A stretch of DNA of 64,000 nt, taken from positions 6,324,001-6,388,000 of the forward strand of contig NZ_CP065958.1 of NCBI RefSeq assembly GCF_041270065.1, written 5' to 3'. The notes below the pieces were generated by a model. The model was not told where the DNA came from. It worked only from the letters and a program-made list of their open reading frames with translations, and did no database searches. This stretch comes from Streptomyces fradiae. GTDB taxonomy: Bacteria; Actinomycetota; Actinomycetes; Streptomycetales; Streptomycetaceae. The stretch's first letter is position 1. Every line of letters begins with the position of its first letter. This document shows, piece by piece, positions 34,747 to 45,558 of this stretch. A program made the translations under genes and the position numbers.

Positions 34747-36272
34747 ATGTCCCGGAAGATCTCGATCTGCGCGCCCACCGAGTTCAGCCGCTCCGCCAGG
34801 TCCTCGTAGCCGCGGTTGATGACGTAGACGTTGCGCAGCACCGAGGTGCCCTCGGCCGCCATCATCGCGAGCAGGACGACCACCGCCGGGCGGAGGGCCG
34901 GGGGGCACATCATCTCGGCGGCGCGCCAGCGGGTGGGGCCCTCGACGAGGACGCGGTGGGGGTCGAGGAGCTGGAGGCGGCCGCCGAGGCGGTTGAGGTC
35001 GGTGAGGTAGATGGCGCGGTTGTCGTAGACCCAGTCGTGGATCAGGGTCTTGCCCTGGGCAGTCGCCGCGATGGCCGCGAAGAAGGGGACGTTGTCGATG
35101 TTGAGGCCCGGGAAGGGCATCGGGTGGATCTTGTCGATCGGCGCCTCCAGCTTGGAGGGGCGGACCGTCAGGTCGACCAGGCGGGTGCGGCCGTTGTCGG
35201 CGGGGTACTCGGCCGAGCGGTCGTGGTCGAGGCCCATCTCCTCCAGGACCGCGAGCTCGATCTCCATGAACTCGATCGGGACCCGGCGGATCGTCAGCTC
35301 CGACTCGGTGACGACGGCGGCGGCGAGCAGGCTCATCGCCTCGACCGGGTCCTCGGAGGGGGAGTAGTCGACGTCGACGTCGATCTGCGGGACGCCGTGG
35401 ACGGTCAGCGTCGTGGTGCCGATGCCGTCCACCCGTACGCCCAGGGCCTCCAGGAAGAAGCACAGGTCCTGGACCATGTAGTTGGAGGAGGCGTTGCGGA
35501 TGACGGTGACGCCGTCGTGGCGGGCGGCGGCGAGGAGGGCGTTCTCGGTCACCGTGTCGCCGCGCTCGGTCAGCACGATCGGGCGGTCCGGGGCGACGGC
35601 GCGCTCGACCTGGGCGTGGTAGAGCCCCTCGGTGGCGGTGATGTCGAGGCCGAACCGGCGCAGCGCGATCATGTGCGGCTCGATCGTGCGCGTACCGAGG
35701 TCGCAGCCGCCCGCGTAGGGGAGCTTGAAGCGGTCCAGGCGGTGCAGCAGCGGGCCGAGGAACATGATGATGGAGCGGGTGCGGATGGCGGCCTCGGCGT
35801 CGATGGACTCCATGTCCAGGTCGGCCGGCGGCACGATCTCCAGGTCGACGCCCTCGTTGATCCAGCGGGTGCGGACGCCGATGGAGTTGAGGACTTCGAG
35901 GAGCCGGAAGACCTCCTCGATCCGCGCGACCCGGCGCAGCACCGTGCGGCCCTTGTTGAGCAGCGACGCGCAGAGCAGCGCGACACAGGCGTTCTTGCTG
36001 GTCTTGACGTCGATGGCGCCGGAGAGCCGGCGGCGGCCGACCACGCGCAGATGCATCGGGCCGGCGTAGCCGAGGGAGACGATCTCGCTGTCGAGGGCCT
36101 CGCCGATGCGGGCGATCATCTCAAGGCTGATGTTCTGGTTGCCGCGTTCGATCCGGTTGACGGCGCTCTGGCTGGTGGCCAGGGCCTCGGCGAGCTGCGT
36201 CTGGGTCCAGCCGCGGTGCTGCCGTGCGTCACGGATGAGCTTGCCGATGCGTACGAGGTAGTCGTCTGCCAT
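34743..36272 (-). CDS. murA2: HTH (XRE) domain fused to MurA-like enolpyruvyl transferase
   Basis: A 509-residue fusion. Residues 10-70 form a lambda-repressor-like helix-turn-helix (GWTQTQLAEALATSQSAVNR). From about residue 80 it is a full EPSP/MurA-fold enzyme for the first committed peptidoglycan step, UDP-GlcNAc plus phosphoenolpyruvate. The active-site Lys-Asn pair is present (VKTSKNACVALL), the catalytic Cys loop reads AGGCDLGTRTIE with Cys kept, and the late Asp lies in FPGLNIDNVPFF. The enzyme could therefore be active as well as DNA-binding. Streptomyces usually have a second plain MurA. A palindrome just upstream of the start, also found before aconitase, suggests autoregulation. 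The symbol is from memory of the Streptomyces paralogue. Confidence 0.85.
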   Translation of the reverse strand: MADDYLVRIGKLIRDARQHRGWTQTQLAEALATSQSAVNRIERGNQNISLEMIARIGEALDSEIVSLGYAGPMHLRVVGRRRLSGAIDVKTSKNACVALLCASLLNKGRTVLRRVARIEEVFRLLEVLNSIGVRTRWINEGVDLEIVPPADLDMESIDAEAAIRTRSIIMFLGPLLHRLDRFKLPYAGGCDLGTRTIEPHMIALRRFGLDITATEGLYHAQVERAVAPDRPIVLTERGDTVTENALLAAARHDGVTVIRNASSNYMVQDLCFFLEALGVRVDGIGTTTLTVHGVPQIDVDVDYSPSEDPVEAMSLLAAAVVTESELTIRRVPIEFMEIELAVLEEMGLDHDRSAEYPADNGRTRLVDLTVRPSKLEAPIDKIHPMPFPGLNIDNVPFFAAIAATAQGKTLIHDWVYDNRAIYLTDLNRLGGRLQLLDPHRVLVEGPTRWRAAEMMCPPALRPAVVVLLAMMAAEGTSVLRNVYVINRGYEDLAERLNSVGAQIEIFRDI

Positions 36273-36283
36273 GGCGTCACGTT

Positions 36284-36299
36284 ATCTCAGATATGAGAT
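36284..36299. promoter_or_regulatory. Palindromic operator in the HTH-MurA promoter
   Basis: ATCTCA-GATA-TGAGAT is a perfect inverted repeat 12 bases before the HTH-MurA start codon on the minus strand. With its flanks it reads GTTATCTC-6-GAGAT, the same pattern as the element at 36871-36890. Confidence 0.6.
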
Positions 36300-36368
36300 G
36301 TGACGATCATCGGGGTGCGGCAATCGGGTGACGTGTCGTTACTTATGAGGCTATATGACCGATTCGGC

Positions 36369-36725
36369 CTACGCGGGGAGGTCGAGCGCCGTGGGGTGTC
36401 GCGGCTCGTAGAGCGGCAGCTCGGTCCCGCTCGGCAGCCGTACCGCCGCGAGCAGGCCCCAGGACTGCTCGGTGATGGGCCGTGAGATCTCGGCGCCCCG
36501 GTCCTCCAGGTCGGCAAGCGTGCGGGTGAGGTCCTCGCACATCAGATAGACCTCGTGCTTCGGCTCGTCCTCCGTCGGATGCACCGCGATCTCGGCGGGC
36601 GGCAGCTTGAACACGAGCCAGCCCCGGCCGGCGTCCACGTGCGGAAAGCCGAGGACGTCCTTGAGGAAGGCCCGGTCGGCCTCCGCGTCGCGGGTGTAGA
36701 GGATGACGTGCGCGCCGCTGAACAT
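36369..36725 (-). CDS. VOC/glyoxalase-like protein
   Basis: A 118-residue protein of the glyoxalase/bleomycin-resistance fold: GAHVILYTRDAEADRAFLKD at the start, WLVFKLPPAEIAVHP in the middle and WGLLAAVRLPSGTELPLYEP near the end. The ATG at 36725 has GGAG five bases upstream; a longer frame to 36917 lacks a site. The metal ligands cannot be assigned with certainty. It is divergent from aconitase and lies downstream of the palindrome at 36873, so it may share control with it. Confidence 0.82.
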   Translation of the reverse strand: MFSGAHVILYTRDAEADRAFLKDVLGFPHVDAGRGWLVFKLPPAEIAVHPTEDEPKHEVYLMCEDLTRTLADLEDRGAEISRPITEQSWGLLAAVRLPSGTELPLYEPRHPTALDLPA

Positions 36726-36872
36726 GCTCCGATCCTCGATCCGCCCCACGCCCCCGGCAACGCGCGCGCGTCCGAATGGACCCCTGTGTCCCGTGTGCGC
36801 GGGGGACGTGCGGGAGACGCGCGGCATCGGAGGCGGTCCGGGCATGACCGACCGCCGGTGATGTACTAGAGT

Positions 36873-36890
36873 TATCTCGACATCGAGATA
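36873..36890. promoter_or_regulatory. 18-base palindrome upstream of aconitase
   Basis: TATCTCGA-CA-TCGAGATA is a perfect inverted repeat. It lies between the divergent glyoxalase-like gene and acnA and shares the GTTATCTC-6-GAGAT pattern with the operator of the HTH-MurA gene 580 bases away. The same or a related regulator may bind both. Confidence 0.6.
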
Positions 36891-36928
36891 TCTGCCGAGG
36901 CGCACCGCTGCCGCCACCCTGGTAAGGG

Positions 36929-36951
36929 TTACCTAACTTAGCCTTACCTTA
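36929..36951. promoter_or_regulatory. Iron-box-like site before aconitase
   Basis: On the minus strand this AT-rich stretch begins TAAGGTAAGGCTAAGTTAG, which agrees with the DtxR/DmdR iron-box consensus at about 13 of 19 positions by eye. It lies about 70 bases before the acnA start. Aconitase is a 4Fe-4S enzyme, so iron-dependent control would make sense. Confidence 0.5.
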
Positions 36952-36952
36952 G

Positions 36953-39739
<2,787 letters not shown>

Positions 39740-39757
39740 GGATCAGCGGTAGCCCAT

Positions 39758-39795
39758 GAGTAAGGGCCGGGGTCCATGGAGACCGGCCCTTACTC
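39758..39795. terminator. Bidirectional hairpin terminator after acnA
   Basis: A perfect 13-base-pair stem (GAGTAAGGGCCGG with its reverse complement) and a 12-base loop. It sits between the convergent aconitase and GH92 genes, so it can serve both. Confidence 0.85.
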
Positions 39796-39815
39796 GTTCT
39801 ACGGGGTCACGGGGC

Positions 39816-42800
39816 TCAGCCCAGCAGCTCCACCTCCGCCAACTCGGCCCCCGAACCCGTCGCCACGAGCCGGTACTTCGCGTACGCCCCCGGCTTCGCC
39901 ACCGAGAACACCCGGGTCTGCCGGGCCCACGCGAAGGACTCACCGTCCCGCCGGTCCAGGTCCGTCCAGGTCACGCCGTCCGCCGAGCCCTGGAGCACCC
40001 AGCCGGCCGGCGCCTTCGCCCGGTCCGCCGACGAGGTCAGCGTGTACTGGACCGCCTTGACCGGACCGGTGACGGGAAGATCGAGAGTGCCCGCCACCGG
40101 CCCCGCCGTCACCGACGTGTCGTCGAACAGCGCCCCCGCAGCCCCGGTACCGCGGGCCACCAGGTCCGCCCGAGGCGCCGGCACCTTGTCGTCCTTGGTG
40201 ATCGACACCGGCGCCGCCGAGGCGCCCGTGCCCCACGCCGACGGCTTCGGGCCCATGTCGAACTTCAGCGTGCCGCCCTTGGCGAGCAGCTCGTGCGGCA
40301 GCGCCGTCGACTTCCACGCCACGCCGTTCACCTTCACGCCCTGGACGTAGATGTTGGTGGCGCTGTTGCGCGGCGCCTCCACCACCAGCGTGCGGCCGTT
40401 GTCCATCCGCACGGTCGCCTTCGTGAAGAGCGGCGAGCCGATCGCGTACTCCCCGCTGCCCATCACCAGCGGGTAGAAGCCGAGCGCCGAGAACAGGAAC
40501 CAGGCCGACTGCTCGCCGTTGTCCTCGTCGCCGTGGTAGCCCTGCCCGATCTCGCTGCCGGTGTAGAGCCGCGAGAGCACCTCGCGTACCTTCTCCGCGG
40601 TCTTCCAGGGCTGCCCGGCCGCGTCGTACATGTACGGCACGTGGTGCGCGACCTGGTTGGAGTGCCCGTACATGCCCATCCGCACGTCCCGGGCCTCGGT
40701 CATCTCGTGGATGACGCTGCCGTACGAGCCGGAGACATCGGGCGAGGCCGTCTCGGGCGTCGAGAAGTAGGCGTCCAGCTTCTTCGCGAGGCCGGACCGC
40801 CCGCCGTACAGATTGGCCAGTCCTCGGGAGTCCTGCGGGGCGGTGAAGGCATAGCCCCACCCGTTCGTCTCCGTGTAGTCGTAGCCCCAGATCCGCGGGT
40901 CGTACGACTCCGAGGGCACCCGCCAGGCGCCGTTCGCGTCCCGGCCCTGGAAGAAGCCGGCCTTGGCGTCGAAGAGGCCGACGTACTTGCGGGCCCGGTC
41001 GAGGAAGTACGCCGACTCCTCCGCGTACCGCTTCTTGCCGGTCTTCTTGTAGAGCGCCTCGCCCATCTTCGCGATGCCGTAGTCGTTGAGGTAGCCCTCC
41101 AGGGACCAGGACAGGCCCTCGTGGGTGGCGGTGGAGGCGTAGCCGGTGAAGGTGGAGGTCGCCGTGCCCTTGCGGCCCACGCCGCCGCTCGGCGGGGCCA
41201 CGGTGGCGTTCTTCAGCGCCGCCTCGTACGCCGCCTCCGCGTCGAAGTCGACGCCCTTCACGTACGCGTCCGCGAAGGCCACGTCCGAGGAGGTGCCGGT
41301 CATCAGGTCCGCGTAGCCGGGGGAGGACCAGCGGGAGATCCAGCCGCCGTCCTTGTACTGCTGCACGAAGCCGTCGACCAGCTCGCCCGCCTTCTCCGGG
41401 GTGAGGAAGGAGTAGGCCGGCCAGGTGGTGCGGTAGGTGTCCCAGAAGCCGTTGTTGACGTACGCCTTGCCGTCGACGATCTTCGCGCCGGTACGGGTCG
41501 GGGTGTCGGGCCCGGCCGGAGCGGAGAAGGGGCTGGCGTACTTGTAGGTCGAACCGACCTTCTCCGAGGCCGAGTTGGGGTACAGGTAGAGCCGGTAGAG
41601 GCTGGAGTAGAGGGTGACCAGCTGGTCGTGGCTCGCGCCCTCCACCGTCACCCGGCCCAGCACCTCGTCCCAGGCGTCCTGCGCCCGCTCGCGCACCGCG
41701 TCGAAGGAGGTCCCCTCCGGGATCTCGCCGGCCAGGTTGGCCTTCGCCTGCTCGACGGAGATCAGCGAGGTCGCGATCCGCAGGTTCACCGTCCGGTCGG
41801 CGCCCGCGTCGAAGCGGAGGCTGCCCTTCACGCCCTGCGCCGCCGAGCTCGTGACCGGCGCGTCGAAGACGCCGTACACGAACATCCGGCCCGCGCCCGC
41901 CGACAGTCCGCTCTTCACGTCCGAGAAGCCGGTGAAGGAACGGGTCGCCGGGTCGAGGGCCAGCCCGCCCTGCTCGGTGACGTTGTCCAGGACCACGCTC
42001 GCGTCGTCCCCGGGGTAGCTGAAGCGCATCAGCGCCGCGTGGTCGGTCGGCGCCACCTCCGCCTTCAGGCCGTTGGTGAAGCTCACCCCGTACCCGTACG
42101 GCTTCGCCGACTCGTCGGTGTGCCGGAACGGCAGCGCGCGGGCCGCCTTGTCGGTCGGCACGGTCCCGGCCGCCGCCGACGGCATCACCTGGAAGGTCTG
42201 CCGGTCGCCCATCCACGGGCTCGGCTGATGGCTGACGGACAGCGCCTGCAGGGTCGGCAGGTTGTCGGCGTTGTTGCCGCGCGCGTACTCGTAGATCCAG
42301 CTCTGCGTGGACGCGTTGGTCACCGGCGTCCAGAAGTTGAAGCCATGGGGGACGGCGGTGGCGGGGAAGGTGTTGCCGCGTGAGAAGGAGCCCGAGGAGT
42401 TGGTGCCGCGGGTCGTCGAGGCGTACTCGGACAGGCGCTCGTAAGGCTGCTGCGGGGCCTTCGGCGCGATCGAGACGTCGTCGAGCCAGCCCTGGAACTT
42501 GCCCGGGCCCTTGGGGGAGTCGTACGCCACCAGGATCCGGTCCACCGTCTTGCCGTTGGCGACGTCGCCGATCCGCGCCGTGACCTGGTTCCACTGGTTG
42601 ACGTAGAGGCGCTTGGCCGCGCCCTGGCCCTGCGGGGTGAGCGGCCCGCCGTACGAGTCGGTCGCGCCGAGCTCGCTCAGATAGGTGCCGTCGGTGAAGG
42701 CCAGGTCCACGGAGACGTTGGTGGCCGGATAGTTCAGATCGGTCTCGGAGGCCGACATCGACGGGAAGATCTTGTAGGAGAGCTCGGTGTTGCGGACGAT

Positions 42801-43652
42801 CCGGGTGTCGACGTCGAAGACCTTGTTGTACGAGTACGCCCGGCCCTCGCCCTGGTGCGTGCCCGCGTAGCGCAGCGCGCGCTTCCCGGTGTAGCCGGCG
42901 CCGGCCTTGGCGGTGGGGGAGCCGCTGGGGCCGCGGTCGACGGCGCTGCGCATGTCCTCGGGGACGGGCTGGGAGGTGTCCCCGTTCGAGAACTGGAGGT
43001 CGGCGAGCTGGGTGAGGCCCGCGCCGGCGTTCTTCGTGATCTCCAGACGGTAGTGGGCGTAGGCGGTCGCGCCGCCGGCGGCCGCGCCCGGGATGTCGTA
43101 CGCCTTCGTCTCGAAGCGCTTGGCGAAGCTCTCGCCGCTCCGGGTGTCGAGCACGGTCCAGGTCTTCCCGTCGGCGGAGCCCTTCAGGGTCCAGTCCTTG
43201 GGGTCGCGCTCGGCGGCGTCATTGGCCGAGGTGAGCGCGTAGGTGGCGAGCTTCACCGGCTCGTCGGTGTCGAACTCGAGCCAGGCGGTGGGCTCGAAGA
43301 CCAGCCATTTGGTGCCGGGCTGCAGGTCGACCAGGTTCTCCTTGACCTCGCCGGAGCCGGCGTTCTCACCGCTGGCGCGCACCGCGGTGACCCGGTCGGT
43401 CACATTGCCCGGAATGCCGCTGACGAATCCGCCGTCGACCCCCGATGTGCGCTTCTTTCCGTCGGGGCCGACTTCGACGGTGTTCCGCCAGGTCGGCTGG
43501 GTTTCGTCCGTTTCGAAGGAGGTGGTGAACTCCCGTGCGGAAGTGTCGGATTCACCCGTTCGGCCCGGAAGCGCCTGAGCCACCGTGGGGGTGAGGCTCA
43601 GGACGAGTGCCGCCGAGGCCGCAAGAGAGACCGCTCTGAGATGGGGACGCAT
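39816..43652 (-). CDS. Secreted GH92 alpha-mannosidase with F5/8-type carbohydrate-binding domains
   Basis: A 1278-residue exported enzyme. A Sec signal peptide (hydrophobic core AASAALVLSL, likely cut after AQA) is followed by a discoidin-like domain (about 60-225; LATYALTSANDAAERDPKDW), a lectin-like domain (230-400), the GH92 catalytic region (about 410-1130) and a second discoidin-like domain at the C-terminus (VKAVQYTLTSSADRAKAPAGW). Near residue 1030 lies HGDEDNGEQSAWFLFSALGF, the GH92 signature carrying the catalytic Glu. GH92 enzymes remove alpha-linked mannose from N-glycans or fungal mannan using calcium. A perfect LacI-type operator lies in front of the gene. The released sugars would fit the sugar-importer genes next door. 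Confidence 0.92.
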   Translation of the reverse strand: MRPHLRAVSLAASAALVLSLTPTVAQALPGRTGESDTSAREFTTSFETDETQPTWRNTVEVGPDGKKRTSGVDGGFVSGIPGNVTDRVTAVRASGENAGSGEVKENLVDLQPGTKWLVFEPTAWLEFDTDEPVKLATYALTSANDAAERDPKDWTLKGSADGKTWTVLDTRSGESFAKRFETKAYDIPGAAAGGATAYAHYRLEITKNAGAGLTQLADLQFSNGDTSQPVPEDMRSAVDRGPSGSPTAKAGAGYTGKRALRYAGTHQGEGRAYSYNKVFDVDTRIVRNTELSYKIFPSMSASETDLNYPATNVSVDLAFTDGTYLSELGATDSYGGPLTPQGQGAAKRLYVNQWNQVTARIGDVANGKTVDRILVAYDSPKGPGKFQGWLDDVSIAPKAPQQPYERLSEYASTTRGTNSSGSFSRGNTFPATAVPHGFNFWTPVTNASTQSWIYEYARGNNADNLPTLQALSVSHQPSPWMGDRQTFQVMPSAAAGTVPTDKAARALPFRHTDESAKPYGYGVSFTNGLKAEVAPTDHAALMRFSYPGDDASVVLDNVTEQGGLALDPATRSFTGFSDVKSGLSAGAGRMFVYGVFDAPVTSSAAQGVKGSLRFDAGADRTVNLRIATSLISVEQAKANLAGEIPEGTSFDAVRERAQDAWDEVLGRVTVEGASHDQLVTLYSSLYRLYLYPNSASEKVGSTYKYASPFSAPAGPDTPTRTGAKIVDGKAYVNNGFWDTYRTTWPAYSFLTPEKAGELVDGFVQQYKDGGWISRWSSPGYADLMTGTSSDVAFADAYVKGVDFDAEAAYEAALKNATVAPPSGGVGRKGTATSTFTGYASTATHEGLSWSLEGYLNDYGIAKMGEALYKKTGKKRYAEESAYFLDRARKYVGLFDAKAGFFQGRDANGAWRVPSESYDPRIWGYDYTETNGWGYAFTAPQDSRGLANLYGGRSGLAKKLDAYFSTPETASPDVSGSYGSVIHEMTEARDVRMGMYGHSNQVAHHVPYMYDAAGQPWKTAEKVREVLSRLYTGSEIGQGYHGDEDNGEQSAWFLFSALGFYPLVMGSGEYAIGSPLFTKATVRMDNGRTLVVEAPRNSATNIYVQGVKVNGVAWKSTALPHELLAKGGTLKFDMGPKPSAWGTGASAAPVSITKDDKVPAPRADLVARGTGAAGALFDDTSVTAGPVAGTLDLPVTGPVKAVQYTLTSSADRAKAPAGWVLQGSADGVTWTDLDRRDGESFAWARQTRVFSVAKPGAYAKYRLVATGSGAELAEVELLG

Positions 43653-43682
43653 GCCGTGTCGTCGCTCCTGCCGCTGGTTCTA

Positions 43683-43694
43683 GACAACGTTGTC
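43683..43694. promoter_or_regulatory. LacI-family operator before the GH92 gene
   Basis: GACAACGTTGTC is a perfect palindrome with the central CG typical of LacI-family operators. It lies 31 bases upstream of the GH92 mannosidase start codon. No LacI gene is adjacent, so the repressor is encoded elsewhere. Confidence 0.7.
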
Positions 43695-43847
43695 AAACCG
43701 ATTGCGCGAGTCCCCAGGAGAAGGGCGAATGATGCCCGTTGTCAAGGGTGTTGACGCCGATCGGAAGGAGGAAACGGGGCAGAAACGCCATCGTCGATTC
43801 GGAGGTCTCAACTCGGAGAAGACTGCACGGGAAAGCTGGTTTCGATC

Positions 43848-43877
43848 TTGCTCCCGCGAAGGGAAGTGGACTATACC
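43848..43877 (+). promoter_or_regulatory. Candidate ngcE promoter
   Basis: TTGCTC (43848-43853) and TATACC (43872-43877) with 18-base spacing resemble a vegetative -35/-10 pair. The -10 lies inside the DasR-like palindrome at 43865-43880. Confidence 0.5.
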
Positions 43878-43880
43878 TGT
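43865..43880. promoter_or_regulatory. DasR-responsive-element-like site on the ngcE promoter
   Basis: AGTGGACTATACCTGT matches the dre consensus ACTGGTCTAGACCAGT at 12 of 16 positions, counted by eye. It overlaps the putative -10 box of the N-acetylglucosamine importer. DasR is the known GntR-type repressor of aminosugar uptake in Streptomyces, released by glucosamine-6-phosphate. Confidence 0.55.
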
Positions 43881-44044
43881 CGGCGTCCAGCCCGTCGTCG
43901 CGGAAACGCGGAAACCAACGGCGGCCCGACGCCTGCACGACCCAGCTGCAATTGACCGCGGTGGCGGGGCCCTTCGCCTGAGGCGAACTCTGTACGGGCG
44001 ACCGGTACACCGCCTGAGTCCTGAATGAAGGCGAGGACTTGAGC

Positions 44045-45484
44045 ATGGGATCCACCTCCGCCCCGAAGAATGAGGGCCTCGGCCGTCGCGATCTGATCAA
44101 GCGTTCCGCCGCCCTCGGTCTGATCTCGGTGCCCACGATGAGTTTCCTGTCCGCGTGCGCGTCCAGCGGGGGCGACGACTCGGCGTCCGACAAGCCCAAG
44201 GGCGAGAAGACGAAGGACAATCCGTTCGGCGTCGCCAAGGGCGGCAAGATCGACGTCGTCGTCTTCAAGGGCGGTTACGGCGACGACTACGCCAAGGCGT
44301 GGGAGGCCAGCTTCAACAAGAAGTGGGGCGTCAGCGCGACCCACACCGGCACCCAGGAGATCACCGGCAAGCTCCAGCCGCGCTTCAACGCCGGCAACCC
44401 GCCGGACATCGTCGACGACTCCGGCGCCCAGAAGATCAAGATCGACGTGCTGCAGAAGAACGGGCAGCTGCTCGACCTGGCCGAGGTCCTCGACGCGCCG
44501 TCGATCGACGACCCGAACAAGAAGGTCCGGGACACCCTGATCCCCGGCACCCTCGACGCGGGCATCCTGGAGGGCAAGACCGTCGCCCTCAACTACATCT
44601 ACACGGTGTGGGGCCTGTGGTACTCCGGCAAGCTCTTCAAGGAGAAGGGCTGGACCGAGCCGAAGACCTGGGACGAGTTCCTGGCCATCTGCAAGGACGC
44701 CACCTCGCAGGGCATCGGCGGCCTCGCCCACCAGGGCAAGTACCCGTACTACATCAACGTCGCCATCATGGACCTGATCGCCAAGAAGGGCGGTCTGGAC
44801 GCCATGAAGGCGATCGACAACCTCGACCCCAAGGCCTTCGTCGGCTCCGACGCGGCCAAGGCGGCCGTCGAGGCGATCTACGAGGTGGTCGAGAAGGGCT
44901 ACCTCATGCCCGGCACCAACGGCCTCACCCACACCGAGTCGCAGACCCGGTGGAACCAGTACAAGGCCGCCTTCATCACCTCCGGCTCCTGGCTGGAGAA
45001 CGAGCAGCTGAAGCAGACCCCGGCCGACTTCGACATGAAGTTCATGCCGATGCCGCTGCTGCCCGGCAGCAAGATGCCGTACGAGGCGATCCGCGCCGGC
45101 TCCGGCGAGCCCTTCATCATCCCGGCCAAGGCCAAGAACCTGGCCGAGGCGAAGGAGTTCATGCGGATGATGCTCTCCAAGGAGTGGTCGACGCTCTTCG
45201 CCAAGGAGGCCAACTCGCTCACCATCCTCGCCGACGGCGTGGACCCGAGCGTCAAGCTCCGCCCGGGCACCCAGTCCACGGTCGAGGCCTCCAAGAAGGC
45301 CGGCAGCAACACCTTCCGCTTCCTGTACACCGAGTGGTACAGCGAGATGGACACCGAGATCCAGAACGCCTCCAACGAGCTGATGGCCAAGCGCATCCAG
45401 CCCGCGGAATGGCTGAAGCGGGCCCAGGCCGCGGTCGACAAGGCGGCCAAGGACCCGGCGGCCAAGAACAACCACCGCGACTGA
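44045..45484 (+). CDS. ngcE: N-acetylglucosamine/diacetylchitobiose-binding lipoprotein
   Basis: A 479-residue extracellular solute-binding protein. The N-terminus combines a twin-arginine motif (GRRDLIKRSA) with a lipobox (LSAC near residue 38), so it is a Tat-exported lipoprotein. The mature part has the family 1 sugar-binding layout: VVVFKGGYGDDYAKAWE at the start, FNAGNPPDIVDD near 120 and AAFITSGSWLENEQLK near 312. The start and the Tat segment are close to what I remember of NgcE of Streptomyces. The two permease genes follow. As usual in these importers no ATPase is present, and the shared ATPase MsiK encoded elsewhere would power it. A DasR-like site controls the promoter. Confidence 0.88.
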   Translation: MGSTSAPKNEGLGRRDLIKRSAALGLISVPTMSFLSACASSGGDDSASDKPKGEKTKDNPFGVAKGGKIDVVVFKGGYGDDYAKAWEASFNKKWGVSATHTGTQEITGKLQPRFNAGNPPDIVDDSGAQKIKIDVLQKNGQLLDLAEVLDAPSIDDPNKKVRDTLIPGTLDAGILEGKTVALNYIYTVWGLWYSGKLFKEKGWTEPKTWDEFLAICKDATSQGIGGLAHQGKYPYYINVAIMDLIAKKGGLDAMKAIDNLDPKAFVGSDAAKAAVEAIYEVVEKGYLMPGTNGLTHTESQTRWNQYKAAFITSGSWLENEQLKQTPADFDMKFMPMPLLPGSKMPYEAIRAGSGEPFIIPAKAKNLAEAKEFMRMMLSKEWSTLFAKEANSLTILADGVDPSVKLRPGTQSTVEASKKAGSNTFRFLYTEWYSEMDTEIQNASNELMAKRIQPAEWLKRAQAAVDKAAKDPAAKNNHRD

Positions 45485-45558
45485 CCGAGCGGACAGAGCT
45501 CGCGGAGCGGTCGCACCTCGCGCCGCACTCCGCCGGGGACATCAGGGACAGGAACGCC

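Larger units (their letters stand above)
43653..44044. other. 392-base divergent regulatory region between the GH92 gene and ngcE
   Basis: No convincing gene lies here; the short open frames have poor codon bias. The region is less GC-rich than its surroundings. It holds a LacI-type palindrome (43683-43694) near the GH92 start, a further half-site GTTGTCA near 43739, and a promoter with an overlapping DasR-like site for ngcE (43848-43880). The ngcE leader is therefore about 160 bases long. Confidence 0.75.

Noticed and set aside
39816..43652. Overlapping plus-strand open frames of over 800 codons
   Set aside because: They are shadows of the GH92 gene. The minus strand carries the signal peptide, the GH92 signature and proper codon bias.
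43674..43690. DasR-like sequence CTGGTTCTAGACAACG near the GH92 start
   Set aside because: It matches the consensus only if one base is inserted, and the LacI-type palindrome beside it is perfect and explains the symmetry better.
43690..44028. Small open frames in the GH92-ngcE intergenic region
   Set aside because: No ribosome binding site, poor third-position GC, and they overlap the promoter and operator elements.
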